From Plazaster borealis (Eukaryota > Echinodermata > Asteroidea > Forcipulatida > Labidiasteridae), in the NCBI GenBank assembly GCA_021014325.1, contig CM037476.1, positions 17,954,827 to 18,018,826 on the forward strand: a DNA stretch of 64,000 nucleotides, in the 5' to 3' direction. A model generated the notes under the pieces. That model saw only the letters and a list, made by a program, of their open reading frames with translations. It ran no database searches and was not told the DNA's origin. The translations under genes were made by a program, and so were the position numbers. Shown here piece by piece: positions 21,883 through 32,169 of the stretch; within the stretch, counting starts at the first letter, position 1, and each line of letters begins with the position of its first letter.

Positions 21883-22320
21883 AGAATAATTTTGTTGTGC
21901 TGAGCTACTGTTTGTGCTAAAGCAACTCTATGACATCTGGCCATTGTGCATGTATTATGACAGTCGTATCTTAACGGCCTAGGTGCATTTTAAGTGCCAG
22001 GAAATTTATCGTTTTAACACTGAGTCATCAAGTTGCGTAGGGTCCATTGTTTTTACAAGTGGTTACAGCACTTTTTCACGAAAGCCAACCGGCATTATTG
22101 TTGGCCTATTGTTTTTTCTTTAACAAACAACTTTTACAGGAAGCTTCGACATTGGTAAACAATCGGGACTCATATTTCATACTTGTAAAACTGCTGTACA
22201 AGAAAATTTGCTGTATAACCTGATGACACATTTTTAAGCATTTGTAGATATATATATGCGTTCATATGAGTTCATATTTGCTCATTCATATATTTCTTGT
22301 ATTTCATGTATATCTTGTAT

Positions 22321-22515
22321 AGTTAACCTCTTCACAGTTAATCAATTTATATTCTTCTTAAGTGTATAAATGGTATACTACCTAGGAACTTTACTTTTCT
22401 ACTCTGAACTGCAGGGTACCAGTTGATTGGCCTACTAGATGACCTTATTGGTATATTTCTGGTTTGGCTATTGTACACAATTGCTCTTATAAAAAAAAGA
22501 AGAAGAAGAAGATGT
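22321..22515 (+). repeat. Interspersed repeat R2, copy 2, with AAG tail
   Basis: Matches 8873-9043 (CTACCTAGGAACTTTAC, GAACTGCAGGGTACCAG, GTTTGGCTATTGTACAC) and ends TTGCTCTTATAAAAAAAAG followed by AAG repeats: a retroelement-like tail. Confidence 0.7.
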
Positions 22516-23320
22516 TTCATCACATCACTCAAGCTGGTTATAAAATTCCTGGATCCGCACCTTAACAGTCCATGGCAAACCCTGATAAACCCTGACATAT
22601 GATAAGGGTCTACAGAACAAAGATCAGGATCAATATCAAGCAAAAATTGTTCTAAAGGACGACAGTGATACGATGTAGATGGATCCATTAGGCCCGCCCT
22701 TTTATAAATTCTGACAAGCACACCCCAAGCTAGCCCTGGCCGCTTTTCACTTTCGTATTATACTACAGTGACGTCCTAGACAGGGTCCGTTTCTGGGGCA
22801 GAAACATTTCAAAGCTTCATAACTCAAATCTTAGCTGCAAGTAAGCCACTAATTTCACCGGATTCACATTCCACGGCAGCATACAATTTTCTGCGCTGGG
22901 TTTTGGATGTCATACAATCCTCATAAATTCGTCATTTTTGTGAAATAATGTATCTGTGTACAGCACAGAGGAAGAGTCCTGTATAGGGCTAATCCCAAGC
23001 ATGCAGGGTATTAGAGCGGATCTGCACTTTTTTGGCCGGTAGAAAAACTAGCTTTACTGCAAACCGTAATGAGCATAAAACATGTGGACAACAGTGCCAT
23101 CAAATTGGGCCCATTCTATTCCTGAAAGACATATTTGGGTCATCCAAGAATGTAGGACCCAAAATGTGACATCAAAATTTCAAGTTCAGTAAGTAAAGAA
23201 AAACACAAGATTAGTTTTGTTTCCTTATTTATCATAGTTTTGCATCTTTTAATATCTTTCTCAGGAAAATTGATAATTGAATGGAGTCAGTTACTTACTT
23301 CCTGCTTCAGTTGCTATGAG
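22516..23320. other. No supported gene
   Basis: A minus-strand open frame of 124 codons (22347-22721) runs through the R2 repeat and its AAG tail; its upstream part (GLMDPSTSYHCRPLEQF) has no family I recognise. The rest is unique AT-rich sequence. Confidence 0.4.
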
Positions 23321-23432
23321 GTTTAATTAAAGATCGGTTCGTAGAGCGTCGGCACGTTCGGAGGTCGTTGGTTCAAATCCCACTCTAGTCAATTTTTCTT
23401 TGTTCATAACCAAAACTGTTTAATTAAAGATC
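23321..23432 (+). repeat. Short SINE-B insertion with perfect 15-bp target duplication
   Basis: GTTTAATTAAAGATC occurs at 23321-23335 and 23418-23432. Between them is an 82-bp tRNA-like unit (GTAGAGCGTCGGCACG ... GGTTCAAATCCCACTC ... TTTTTCTTTGTTC). The intact duplication indicates a recent LINE-mediated insertion. The A-box region is partly missing. Confidence 0.9.
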
Positions 23433-23948
23433 TTACACAGTGAGGTATTATTATTATTCAATTAAAAAACACAAGACCGCCGCGGACGTGTCTGGTCAAG
23501 AGTTGACTGGTCCGACGCTAAAATCACAGGCCTGCATTCCATTGTCAATATTCAAGCTCTGAACTGTCAAATTACAAAAATGTACTTTCCAAACGAGCAA
23601 CAAAATAAATGCCTTTCTCTTTTGTCTCTCAAGCACTTCAAAAAGACATTGGGGTCAGTGGCCATGTCGTCATCAGCCGACCAATAACGCGAGGTGATTA
23701 CAATTTATACCTCCAATAATATCATTCCGTCAAGGATCTATTATTAACAATCACTAGACTGTCGGTCCATGACTCAGACTCATTCCCGTTTTACGCACGC
23801 GGTCATGTGCGGATTAAGGCGGCACTCTGGTTTGTCATAGGTTCTTTAATGGGTGCTATAATGTGCATTGATACAACACTTGCTATACTGTACATTGTAA
23901 GTTACAGGTGTACAGGTACAGGTGGTTGTACAGATCAGCTTTCTCCCT
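23433..23948. other. Spacer with no supported gene
   Basis: No named repeat apart from short repeated CAGGTGTACAGGTACAGG near 23905. Confidence 0.4.
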
Positions 23949-24323
23949 TTAAAGGCACTGAACACGTTTGGTAATTGTCAAAGACCAGTGTTCTCACTTG
24001 GTGTATCCCAACATGTATGCATAAAATAACAAGCCTGTGAAAATTTGGGCTCAATCGAAGTTGTAAGAAAATGATGAAAGAAAAAAACACCCTTGTTATA
24101 CAAATTTGTGTGCTTTCAGATAGGAATAAAAACTTCTTGCAAGAAATTTTAATTATTTTAGTGAGAAATTACCTCTTTCTCAAAAACTACGTTACATCAG
24201 AGGGAGTCGTTTCCTACAATGTTTTATACTATCAACAGCTCTCCGTTGCTTGTTACCAAGTAAGTTTTTATGCTAATATTTGTTTTGAGTCATTACCAAA
24301 CGTGTACGATAGGCTACCTTTAA
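23949..24323. mobile_element. TTAA MITE (first of three in tandem)
   Basis: TTAAAGGCACTGAACACG to GTGTACGATAGGCTACCTTTAA. Its right TTAA at 24320 is also the left TTAA of the next element. Confidence 0.85.
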
Positions 24324-24655
24324 AGCACATGCGTCACATTGGTAACTGTCAAAGACCAGTATCCATCCACACTTTATGTGACCCAAGATATACATGAACA
24401 GACAAACGTGTGAAAATTTAAGCTCAATTGGTCATTGGAGTCACGAGAAAAAAGTGGGAAAAAACCTTAGATGATTTCACTGTTTTTAAACATTGAGTTT
24501 TGGACTTGCAAGATCAAAATCAGTTGTTTTACTCATTTCGCAAAAACTCTTGCATTTCGAGCAAAAATATTTCCCACCACGACGATCTTTATACCATGCA
24601 TAAATCTGTGAACATTTATATGTTTACTCTTACCAATGTTATGCACACCCTTTAA
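24320..24655. mobile_element. TTAA MITE, divergent subfamily (second in tandem)
   Basis: TTAAAGCACATGCGTCACATTGG at the left, CCAATGTTATGCACACCCTTTAA at the right. It keeps CTGTCAAAGACCAGTATCC and AGCTCAATTGGTCATTGGAG but its middle is unlike the others (TTTCACTGTTTTTAAACATTG). Confidence 0.75.
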
Positions 24656-25043
24656 AGGGAGGGTACACCTTTGGTAATTACTCCAAATTAATGACCATAA
24701 AAAGTTACTTTGCAAAGAGCACCGGAGAGCTGTTGATAGTAAAAAACATTGTTAGAAACGACGCCCTTTGAAGTAATGTAGTTTTAGAGAAAGAAGTAAT
24801 ATTCCACCCAAAAATTTGAATCCGAGAAAGGCTTCAGGCATGAAGCCTTTCACAGATTCAAATTCTCAGGCATCTGAAAGCACACAATTCTATGGAACAA
24901 GGTTTTTTATTTTCCATTATTTTCTTGCAACTTCGATGACCAATTGAGCCCAAATTTTCACAGGGTTGTTATTTTATGCATATGTTGGAATACAACCAAG
25001 TGAGGATCCTGGTCTTTGACCATACCCGGTCCTGTACCTTTAA
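24652..25043. mobile_element. TTAA MITE, 'GGGAGGGTACACC' subfamily (third in tandem)
   Basis: TTAAAGGGAGGGTACACCTTTGG to CCTGTACCTTTAA. It contains GAAAGGCTTCAGGCATGAAGCCTTTC, a perfect inner hairpin shared with the 17.4-kb copy. Confidence 0.85.
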
Positions 25044-25143
25044 CAGTGGTCCGCTGGCCAATGGCTAGTTCAAACACGTCAGGACCAGTCAAAACTACTA
25101 AACAGGGTCTGGTTGGCTAGTTTAGTGTTAAAAACATCCCTAT
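25044..25143. repeat. Family F fragment
   Basis: CAGTGGTCCGCTGGCCAATGG ... GTCTGGTTGGCTAGTTTAG. It is squeezed between two MITEs and shares its TTAA ends with both. Confidence 0.7.
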
Positions 25144-25517
25144 TTAAAGGCAGCGTACACATTTGGTAATTGTCAAAGACCAGTGTTCTCACTTGGTGTA
25201 TCCCAACATATGCATAAAATAACAAACCTGTGAAAATTTGGGCTCAATTGGTCATCGAAGTTGCAAGAAAATGATGAAAGAAAAAACACCCTTGTTGTAC
25301 AAATTTGTGTGCTTTCAGATAGGAATAAAAACTTCTTGCAAGAAGTTGTTATTATTTTAGTGAGAAATTACCTCTTTCTCAAAAACTACGTTACTTTAGA
25401 AGGAGTCGTTTCTCACAATGTTTTATACTATCAACAGCTCTCTGTTGCTCGTTACCAAGTCAGTTTTTATGCTAATATAAATTTTGAGTAATTACCAAAC
25501 GTGTACAGTGCCTTTAA
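25144..25517. mobile_element. TTAA MITE, 'AGGCAGCGTACAC'
   Basis: TTAAAGGCAGCGTACACATTTGG to CGTGTACAGTGCCTTTAA, 374 bp. The 76-codon frame inside recurs in other copies and is discussed under rejected items. Confidence 0.85.
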
Positions 25518-25559
25518 TATGAAGTACGGACAAGTGAAGAAGCACTTTGGCACTTTAGG

Positions 25560-25775
25560 TGAGTACCAGTAAGAAATGGGGCTACCTGAACGACCAGGAT
25601 GTGACCTGCATATGCGGTTCTGAACCACAAACAATGGATCACCTACTCAGATGTCCCCTACTGGAGCAGAAATGAGAGGCTGGAGACCTAGCAGAATTCA
25701 ATGAAAGTGCCAAGGACTGTGCTCAGTTCTGGCTAGAACACAACATCTAGCGAGTGTGGACATGACAAGAAGAAG
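25560..25775 (+). pseudogene. Non-LTR retrotransposon ORF2 C-terminal remnant
   Basis: From 25575 the plus frame reads KKWGYLNDQDVTCICGSEP, QTMDHLLRCPLLEQ, a stop (TGA), then EAGDLAEFNESAKDCAQ, FWLEHNI and a stop, followed by ACAAGAAGAAGAAG. The CxCG-QTMDHLLxCPL motif is the CCHC-like cysteine/histidine motif near the end of many LINE reverse-transcriptase polyproteins, and the AAG tail fits a LINE 3' end. It is 5'-truncated with an internal stop. Confidence 0.75.
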
Positions 25776-26250
25776 AAGTACGAGTCATTAACCACAAGAT
25801 CTTGAATTTCCAGGCTCCCACTAAAAACAAAAACAACATCATTTCATTATAAAAATTAATGGAGCATTTCGACTGACTTTCCTTGAACCAGCCCTGATCT
25901 CCATTAATGAAGACAGCACAGTGGTCCTTGCACCAAGACTGAATATTGCATTCCCGCATGTACAGGTACATGTACATAGGTACATTACAAGGATGTTAAA
26001 CTATTCCTTTAAGAAAGCTAGCTCCTTTCACTTTTGGTTAGTCTATCTGGTTTGGTAACTCAGCGCAATGCTGGAGATGTGAGGAGGGTTTGAATGCTAG
26101 TTGTTCTTAAATTTAACATGCGGTGTTTGTACTCTCCTTAGATATCTACATGTATCAATGGAAAACAAGTTGCAGGTTGACATTCCAAGGGAAAAGTAAT
26201 GTCCAAATACTTGTGTATCCTGCAGACTGCTCAATCTCTCTCCTTATACA
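25776..26250. other. Spacer with no supported gene
   Basis: No exon signals. ACATGTACA-type short repeats only. Confidence 0.4.
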
Positions 26251-26442
26251 TGTAGACGAAGTGACCTCTGTTGACAAAACACTGTCCAAGTCATGTTCCG
26301 CCAAGCAAGAAGACGCGTACTAACGGTAAGATTGCGTGTACTTTCTAGCTGGCTGTCAAGTACACAAAGGTTTTGCCCACCGACATGCGCGCGCATCATG
26401 TTATGGTTTTTGAGGGACGTCAGAGGTCACATCTTCTATAGC
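26251..26442. mobile_element. TIR element 'GATGTGACCTCTG', copy 2
   Basis: TGTAGACGAAGTGACCTCTG at the left and CAGAGGTCACATCTTCTATAG at the right. The interior is nearly identical to 16385-16597, without that copy's extra 20 bp after the left TIR. Confidence 0.85.
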
Positions 26443-26494
26443 ATACGACTATTCAATCTTGCTCCAAATGTTTCAACAATGGTATTTGACACTT

Positions 26495-26850
26495 CAATAA
26501 GACTGTGCAAGCCTCGCACATATCGAAACCGAGAAAATACTCGAACAAAGACTACATTTTTCCAAGAAATCAAAACCTCTTTTAAAATTATAATAACATA
26601 TAAAATTCTTGAAAATAAAAATACCTATAGCAAGTTGTTATAAATAAATTTTCAATTTTTGTCTATAATACAAATAGTTTGTTCAAATTAACATTGAAAC
26701 AAAATTAAAACTTGGGTCGAGGATGCTTATTGTTAGAAACCCCATTTGCCAATCACGCCCAAATGTGTGCGTCTAATTCTAGGTTTAATGACAACATGAC
26801 CGACAGTTGGGCAACATTCTTAATTATTTACAAGTAACCAGAAACGGAGG
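26495..26850 (-). mobile_element. Element T ('AGACTGTGCAAG'), long form, partial
   Basis: AAGACTGTGCAAGCCTCGCAC begins the element. The interior (CTCGAACAAAGACTACA ... CAAGTTGTTATAAATAAAT ... GAGGATGCTTATTGTTAGAA ... GACCGACAGTTGGGC) is the reverse complement of 49313-49661. The right TIR is not clear. Confidence 0.75.
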
Positions 26851-27149
26851 TCAAGTCTTATTCTCAGGTTTTCTTTGTTATTTTGTTGAATTGATTTTAC
26901 TTTCATTTTGTTAATCACTTAGTAGGCCTATTACATTCTCAACATAATTTTCATGGCCATAAACTACGTTAAACTAAAATAATTGACAAAACAAAATCCC
27001 ACCCACGTAAAACTCCACATGGTTGGGACCACAATGGTCCCGGAAGTTCGAATAAGCGCGAGACTATTTGGATGCCAGCATCATCTGGGAAACTGAAAAC
27101 TCAACACATTATCATCCCATCACCAAGGTGCTTGTTTCATTCATTTTCA

Positions 27150-27420
27150 TTTAGTTTATTCTGGTTTTGAAGCCAAGGACTCTCAGAAAAGTGAACTTAA
27201 TCACTGCACTAGCCAAGAACCCAAGGGAGAGAAGACAAGGAAGGAAGTTTCAGTTTTAGATGTGGGAGGAAAATCCCAGAGAATTATTCCAGGGAAAACC
27301 CACGCAGTCAGGTAGGGAATGAAAACCCAATCCACATAGTGCCCCCCGGCGTGATTCAAAACCAGGGTCCTAGAGGTGGAAGTGAGGAAATATACCACTA
27401 TGCCCACCTGACCACCCAGG
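27150..27420 (-). repeat. tRNA-like SINE, family D
   Basis: Minus strand: head CTGGGTGGTCAGGTGGGCAT and a B-box-like GGTTTTGAATCACGCC, then a body ending in CCTTGGCTTCAAAACCAGAA. A head-less copy is at 32.94-33.05 kb. Confidence 0.6.
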
Positions 27421-27479
27421 TGCTTTCTCTGAGCAACTCAGTGACCTGAATTCTACCTTTGACCCTCTCTAAAAGCCTC

Positions 27480-27660
27480 AAATGTTTATCTTTGAGAGGG
27501 CACGGCCATTTTAATTTTTTTTAAAGGGCACTTCCATTTAGGAAATCAATTGAAAAGTTTATTGGGAAACCTTTTGAAGGGGCACCAAGGCCAAGACCAG
27601 GGGCAACAGAGGCCATGGCCTCCGTGGCTTCCGTATAATTCCAGGCCTGTCTCTGTGCAT
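27480..27660. repeat. Interspersed repeat 'GAGAGGGCAAGGCC'
   Basis: TTTGAGAGGGCACGGCCATTTT ... CACCAAGGCCAAGACCAGGG ... GAGGCCATGGCCTCCG. Related stretches are at 17.38, 41.18 and 58.96-59.08 kb. The 84-codon minus frame overlaps it and is not a gene. Confidence 0.6.
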
Positions 27661-27921
27661 AAATAATGAGTATACAAATCCCCTTCTGGTCTTTCATTAT
27701 ATTTGCAAAACAAAGTTAATGGCCTGACGTTACTCTTTGCATAACAGGTCCCTTTGGTTGGTAAGCAGTTTGCAACAGCTAATTCTATTTTCTCTTTCAT
27801 ATTTTTGGCAGACTTTTCTCAGACTGTGTTGATAACGATAAGTCGCACCAAGCAATAAAATTTCATTACATTTCTCAAGTACTGGTCATGTCCATTGTGC
27901 ACACACACTCAGAGTTTATCT

Positions 27922-28300
27922 TTAAAGGCATCGTACACGTTTGGTAATTACTCAAAATGTAGCATAAAAACTGACTTGGTAACGAGCAACAGAGAGCTGT
28001 TGATAGTATAAAACATTGTGAGAAACGACTCCCTCTGAAGTAACGTACACTACAGTAGTTTTTGAGAAAGAGGTAATTTCTCACTAAAATAATAAAAACT
28101 TCTTGCAAGAAGTATTTATTCCTATCTGAAAGCACACAAATTTGTACAACAAGGGTGTTTTTTCTTTCATCATTTTCTTGCAACTTCGATGAGCAATTGA
28201 GCCCAAATTTTCACAAGCTTGTTATTTTATGCATATGTTGGGATACACCAAATGAGAACACTGGTCTTTGACAATTACCAAACGTGTATGATGCCTTTAA
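27922..28300. mobile_element. TTAA MITE, 'AGGCATCGTACACG' subfamily
   Basis: TTAAAGGCATCGTACACG to CGTGTATGATGCCTTTAA, about 379 bp, TIRs nearly perfect. Confidence 0.9.
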
Positions 28301-29003
28301 ACACTGGGTAGACTCTTCTTAATGCTGTCTTGATTTGATTAGTCACCAACTATCAAATCTCGTTACATTACTCCTGGTAGATAAATTCCACGATCTTCTT
28401 TAATCGCTAAAGTAGACTCCTTTCGAGATGTTTTGATCCGATTAAACAGAGCCACTGGCTTGTAATCGGACACCACATGAGGCACCAGGCTATCGAGTCT
28501 CATCACATTACCAATGGAAGCAGCTGACATTTTACATGAATGAGAGGAGGCTAAGGCCCCTCAAAAATAATTGTTTGTTTGTCCTTGTCCTTGTCTAACC
28601 GATCATCATTTGCGTTGCGACCGATTTTATTTTAATTTTATTTTGTTCAAACATTTTTTCCTTCAAAATTTTCATTAAAATTCTCAAATAAATTGGTCAA
28701 AAAACTTTGAAACAGGAAGAAACCAATATTGAACATAAAGCAGTTTACCAACCCACGGTGTTCATTATACGTTTGAAATTTCAGTTACTGCAGAAGTGCT
28801 ATGCACTCATCAGCTGGTAGCTCCGGTAAAGCATTCATCTCAAACATCAACAACATAAAACCTTGTTAGTTGAACAGTTTTTAGTATTAAAATACTATTC
28901 AAAGACATTTAATAAGAGTTCAATACAGTGAAAGTGTTCTGCTTTGTGTTTTGACTTCTACCAAGAGTTTTTATTCCCAAATACAATATCCATATCAGCG
29001 TTC
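28301..29003. other. Spacer with no supported gene
   Basis: No exon or named repeat recognised. Confidence 0.4.
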
Positions 29004-29535
29004 TCCCTTAACAGTGGTCCGCTGGCCAAATGCCAGTTACAGAGGACCAGTCAAAATTCACACTTGAGCCCTTTTCACACTGCGTCTCTTATCCCTGTGG
29101 AATACAGCCCTGGGGAGGCCCCAGGAGTTTTTTTACCCCACAGTTACCCCGGCGCACTTTTACACTGTCCCCGCCTACATGTAGGTCCCTATTCCACGGG
29201 GTTCCGGCTGCACATTTCAGGAATACCCCGGGGTTTTACCGCTTACCCTACTCCAGAGCAGGGGTGGCTATTCCCCGGGGTATGTCCGTTTGCCGGGGTA
29301 GATCAGGGGTAAAGTGATCCAAGTGTGAAAGGGCCGGTCGTTATTCCCCGGGTTGCCCCTGGGGAAGAGAGTAGTGTGAAAAGGGTTCAAGTGGTCCGGC
29401 TGGCTAGTTCAGTGTTGAAAATCTTCCCTATTTCATTTGAAATATGGACCAGTGAAAAAGGGTCAATGGACTTGTGAAATGACAAGCTAACTGGTCCTGC
29501 TGGCCAGTCACTGAAAATGTTAAGGGCAAACCCTA
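29004..29535. repeat. Family F repeat interrupted by a GC-rich element
   Basis: Left part 29004-29062 (GCGTTCTCCCTTAACAGTGG ... GGACCAGTCAAAATTCAC) and right part 29392-29535 (TGGTCCGGCTGGCTAG ... AATGTTAAGGGCAAACC) join seamlessly when compared with the uninterrupted copy at 39.31-39.53 kb. Confidence 0.85.
29063..29391. mobile_element. GC-rich TIR element inside family F
   Basis: CTTGAGCCCTTTTCACACT at the left and AGTGTGAAAAGGGTTCAAG at the right are 18 of 19 inverted matches. The interior is unusually GC-rich for this window, with many CCCCGG/CCGGGG palindromes. Two overlapping plus-strand frames (122 and 95 codons) are composition artefacts. Confidence 0.85.
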
Positions 29536-29555
29536 CGTATAAAAATAAAATAATA

Positions 29556-29755
29556 TCATAATAATAATAATGGCTTCTTATATAGCGCTCATATCCGTCA
29601 CTCAGTGACGCTTAAGGCGAAGGACGCAGCAATAATGGTTAAGTGTCTTGCTTAAGGACACAAGTGTCACGACTGGGACTCGAACCCACACTCTGCTGAT
29701 CAGAAACACCAGAGCTTGAATCCGGTGCTCTTATCCGCTCGGCCACGACACGCCA
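29556..29755 (-). repeat. tRNA-derived SINE, family A, shortened body
   Basis: AAT tail at the low-coordinate end, head GGCGTGTCGTGGCCGAGCGG at 29755, B-box GGTTCGAGTCCCAG. Much of the usual central body is absent. Confidence 0.8.
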
Positions 29756-30029
29756 AAATAAAACAAATAAATAAATATAATTGACCAACCTTTTGAGGAC
29801 CCTCTGAGGACAAACAAACATTTATTTTCTTTGGCCTAGGTGTACAATGTAGGTGAAGAAACCTGATGATGCTGGTGGCATCCAACAATCCAACCATGAA
29901 GAGAATGTCAAAGACCGTGACTGCCCAACAATGTACGACACGCACAGAGTGTTTAAAGACATGATATGGCAATTACCAGGGAAAAACATACCAGAATGAT
30001 TGTGAGCCTAACATGTATTCATGTTGGTA

Positions 30030-30215
30030 CTGGTGTAAATCGATTTGTCTTCAACTTTTGTATGTATACGCTTGTTTGCTACCGTTTTTGTTCTTTGGTT
30101 TTTTATCTGTATGTATTTTTGTAGAATTTTTAATTATCTTATTGTCAGGCGCATTTGATCATTTGTATATTGGAAAATGCGCAGTATAAGTAACATTATT
30201 ATTATTTTATTATAA
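30030..30215 (+). mobile_element. Possible retroelement 3' end with ATT tail
   Basis: T-rich sequence ending GCGCATTTGATC ... GGAAAATGCGCAGTATAAG then ATT repeats (about 30198-30215). The GCGCAT/ATGCGC hairpin before a triplet tail resembles the LINE tails elsewhere in the window. Confidence 0.4.
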
Positions 30216-30298
30216 TTATTTCCATTTCAAATAATATAAATTGTTTATGGTTTTTTGTTTTTGTTTTTTGCATTTCCAAATGCTAACATTTTATGCTA

Positions 30299-30412
30299 GG
30301 CTTTTCGATACTGAACTAGCCAGCCAGACCATTAGGACACAATTTTGACTAGTTCTCTGGTGTTTCAACAAGCGTTTGGCAAGCGGACCTCTGTAAAGGG
30401 AGAACGCTGATT
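30299..30412 (-). repeat. Family F fragment, inverted
   Basis: CTGAACTAGCCAGCCAGACC ... TTTGGCAAGCGGACC ... AAAGGGAGAACGCTG is the reverse complement of the family-F left half. Confidence 0.7.
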
Positions 30413-31547
30413 TATATTCTCAATCTTACCATTGTTTTGCATACCCTTTAAATACACACGTAAAGCAAACGTCAAAAAGGCATAACGTTCAGGCAATGTT
30501 CTAAATATTTTGACAGTTACACTGTAAATACTGGGCAGTTAAAATTGACAACATGGGTGTTGTCACATTATAGATACCCATGAGAGAATCAAAATTAACA
30601 CCACACGGTGTTAAAATAACACCAATGTAACACAGACTCAGCAACCCACCCTCTCCAGGACAGCAGCAATGCATTTAGGAGAGTAAATACACCAATGCAA
30701 GATGCAAGATGACTTTTCGGGCTATTAAATCACAATTTTTCTGATTTTTCCAGGGGCAAAACAAAGTTGGAAATCAGACCAAAGTAGGAAGAACATCATG
30801 CCTGACCCTTACAGCGATGTGTGTGCTGAAAGCACTCAGTATTGTACATACAATTTGTTTTACTTCTACAAAAGAGTCTGACTTTAAAGTGAGACACACA
30901 AATTAATTGATTCACCAGTTAAAGATATTGTTGTCATCTGACAACTCAAATAACAGCAAACCTTCAAGGCTAATTTTTTTTTTTTTTTTGGGGGGGGGAA
31001 TATATACAAAAATCAAAGAAAGATTGTTCATCTCAAAAAAGATTAAAGACTAAAATTAAAATCCTAAAAATTGATGTCCGTTCATTCGCCATGTTTGAAG
31101 GAATTTACTGATTTCATGATAAATCAACTTGGAAACATAAACAAAATACTTTATTTTCTACATGTACATGTACTTGTAATCACTTTCCACACTACTGCCC
31201 AAATAAAGACCTGGATACAGTACGAAAAACTCTTTAAAAAAACTTCCTACTCGTGCCACTATACGCACTTTTGGAGCAAGATGAGTGAAAAAAGAAACCA
31301 TTATAATTATTTTACTCACTTTACTAAAGACTGCTCTTGAAATGATCCTGAAAGAACCGAATCCAAATTGGAACCCAACAGCTGCTATACAGATGCACTA
31401 ATTCCCAAGCTTGCCGTGGACAAACAAAGATATCCGCTTTTGTTTTTATAGAAGTTTGCAAAGTGACTGCACGATCCCACGAGATAAACCGTTCACAGAC
31501 GTAAGGAAGTGAGTTGCGTTCCTTGCAAAGGGCCTCATAAGACTCAC

Positions 31548-31679
31548 CTCAACTCTTAACCACCGAGGGAAATGACTTTCTTCTTCTCTACATGCTGCCA
31601 GCTGTGGTGGGACTACCTTGTTTGCATATTGCGGGGCCAGCGGCTGTCCATCATCCATCAGCTTGCCTGTGATTGGATA
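31548..31679 (-). CDS. Internal exon of an unrecognised minus-strand gene
   Basis: A 132-bp, phase 0-0 exon. Acceptor CTCTCTATTCACTTCCAG just above 31679, donor GTTGAG|GTGAGT at 31548/31547. The 44 codons read YPITGKLMDDGQPLAPQYA, NKVVPPQLAAC, REEESHFPRWLRVE. The proline- and charge-rich composition, strong splice sites and absence from other repeats favour a true exon. No domain is recognised. No confident partner exon was found on this strand. The possible first exon at 47.1 kb upstream, or an open frame at 18.5 kb downstream, could belong with it, but neither phase nor family supports this firmly. Confidence 0.7.
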
Positions 31680-32169
31680 CTGGAAGTGAATAGAGAGTGA
31701 TGTACTGTCATGCATATTCATCATTATAATGGAAATGATCTAATCAACTGTTGAACTACTGTTCTGAAATAGCCTACATGTATAAAGAAATAACAATGCA
31801 AACGTCAGCACGTTTGTTTTACCAGAGCTGCCAACACAATTTGCATCTTGCAATCAGGGAGATTTTGTACAACAATCAGGGAGATAATTAGAATTACATT
31901 CAACATACTAGGGAAAAAGTTTCCATAACCAGGGAGATTTTCATCAAAACATGGCAAGGTTTGTTTTCAGGAAACATTCCGCACAATCAGGAAGAGTTGG
32001 CAACTCTGGTTTTACTGGTACAGACGTGGACTTAACTGTAATTGCAGAAATAGAGGAAACGACCAAGCTCACTAAACTCAGTACAATGGTTTTTTATGGT
32101 GCTAATTATAAAAATAAAAATAAATCAAAAGGTTATAAACTGATTCAGCTGAAAAGTAACATTGTACAC

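Larger units (their letters stand above)
20648..21943. repeat. Second P1 copy, split by two insertions
   Basis: GGCTCAATTTCATAGAGCTAC (20650-20670) continues at 21044 with GCAGGAAATATTACTTAA and CCAGCCACAAATGG, breaks at about 21140, and resumes at about 21880 (GGTAAGAATAATTTTGTTG, AGCAACTCTATGACATCTGG). The gaps hold a MITE and a LINE fragment that itself holds a MITE. Confidence 0.75.

Noticed and set aside
22347..22721. Minus-strand 124-codon frame
   Set aside because: It runs through the R2 repeat and its AAG tail, and the remainder has no recognisable similarity or splice signals.
24071..24397. A recurring 70-100-codon frame (KNTLVVQICVLSDRNKNFLQEV...) at 20.7, 24.07, 25.26, 27.9, 33.36, 38.97 and 59.38 kb
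   Set aside because: It is always inside the TTAA MITE. The frame is short, often broken by indels, and shows no transposase motif. Its recurrence is explained by DNA identity between copies.
28944..29317. Plus-strand frames of 122 and 95 codons
   Set aside because: They lie across the family-F repeat and its GC-rich TIR insert; high GC removes stop codons. No protein motif.
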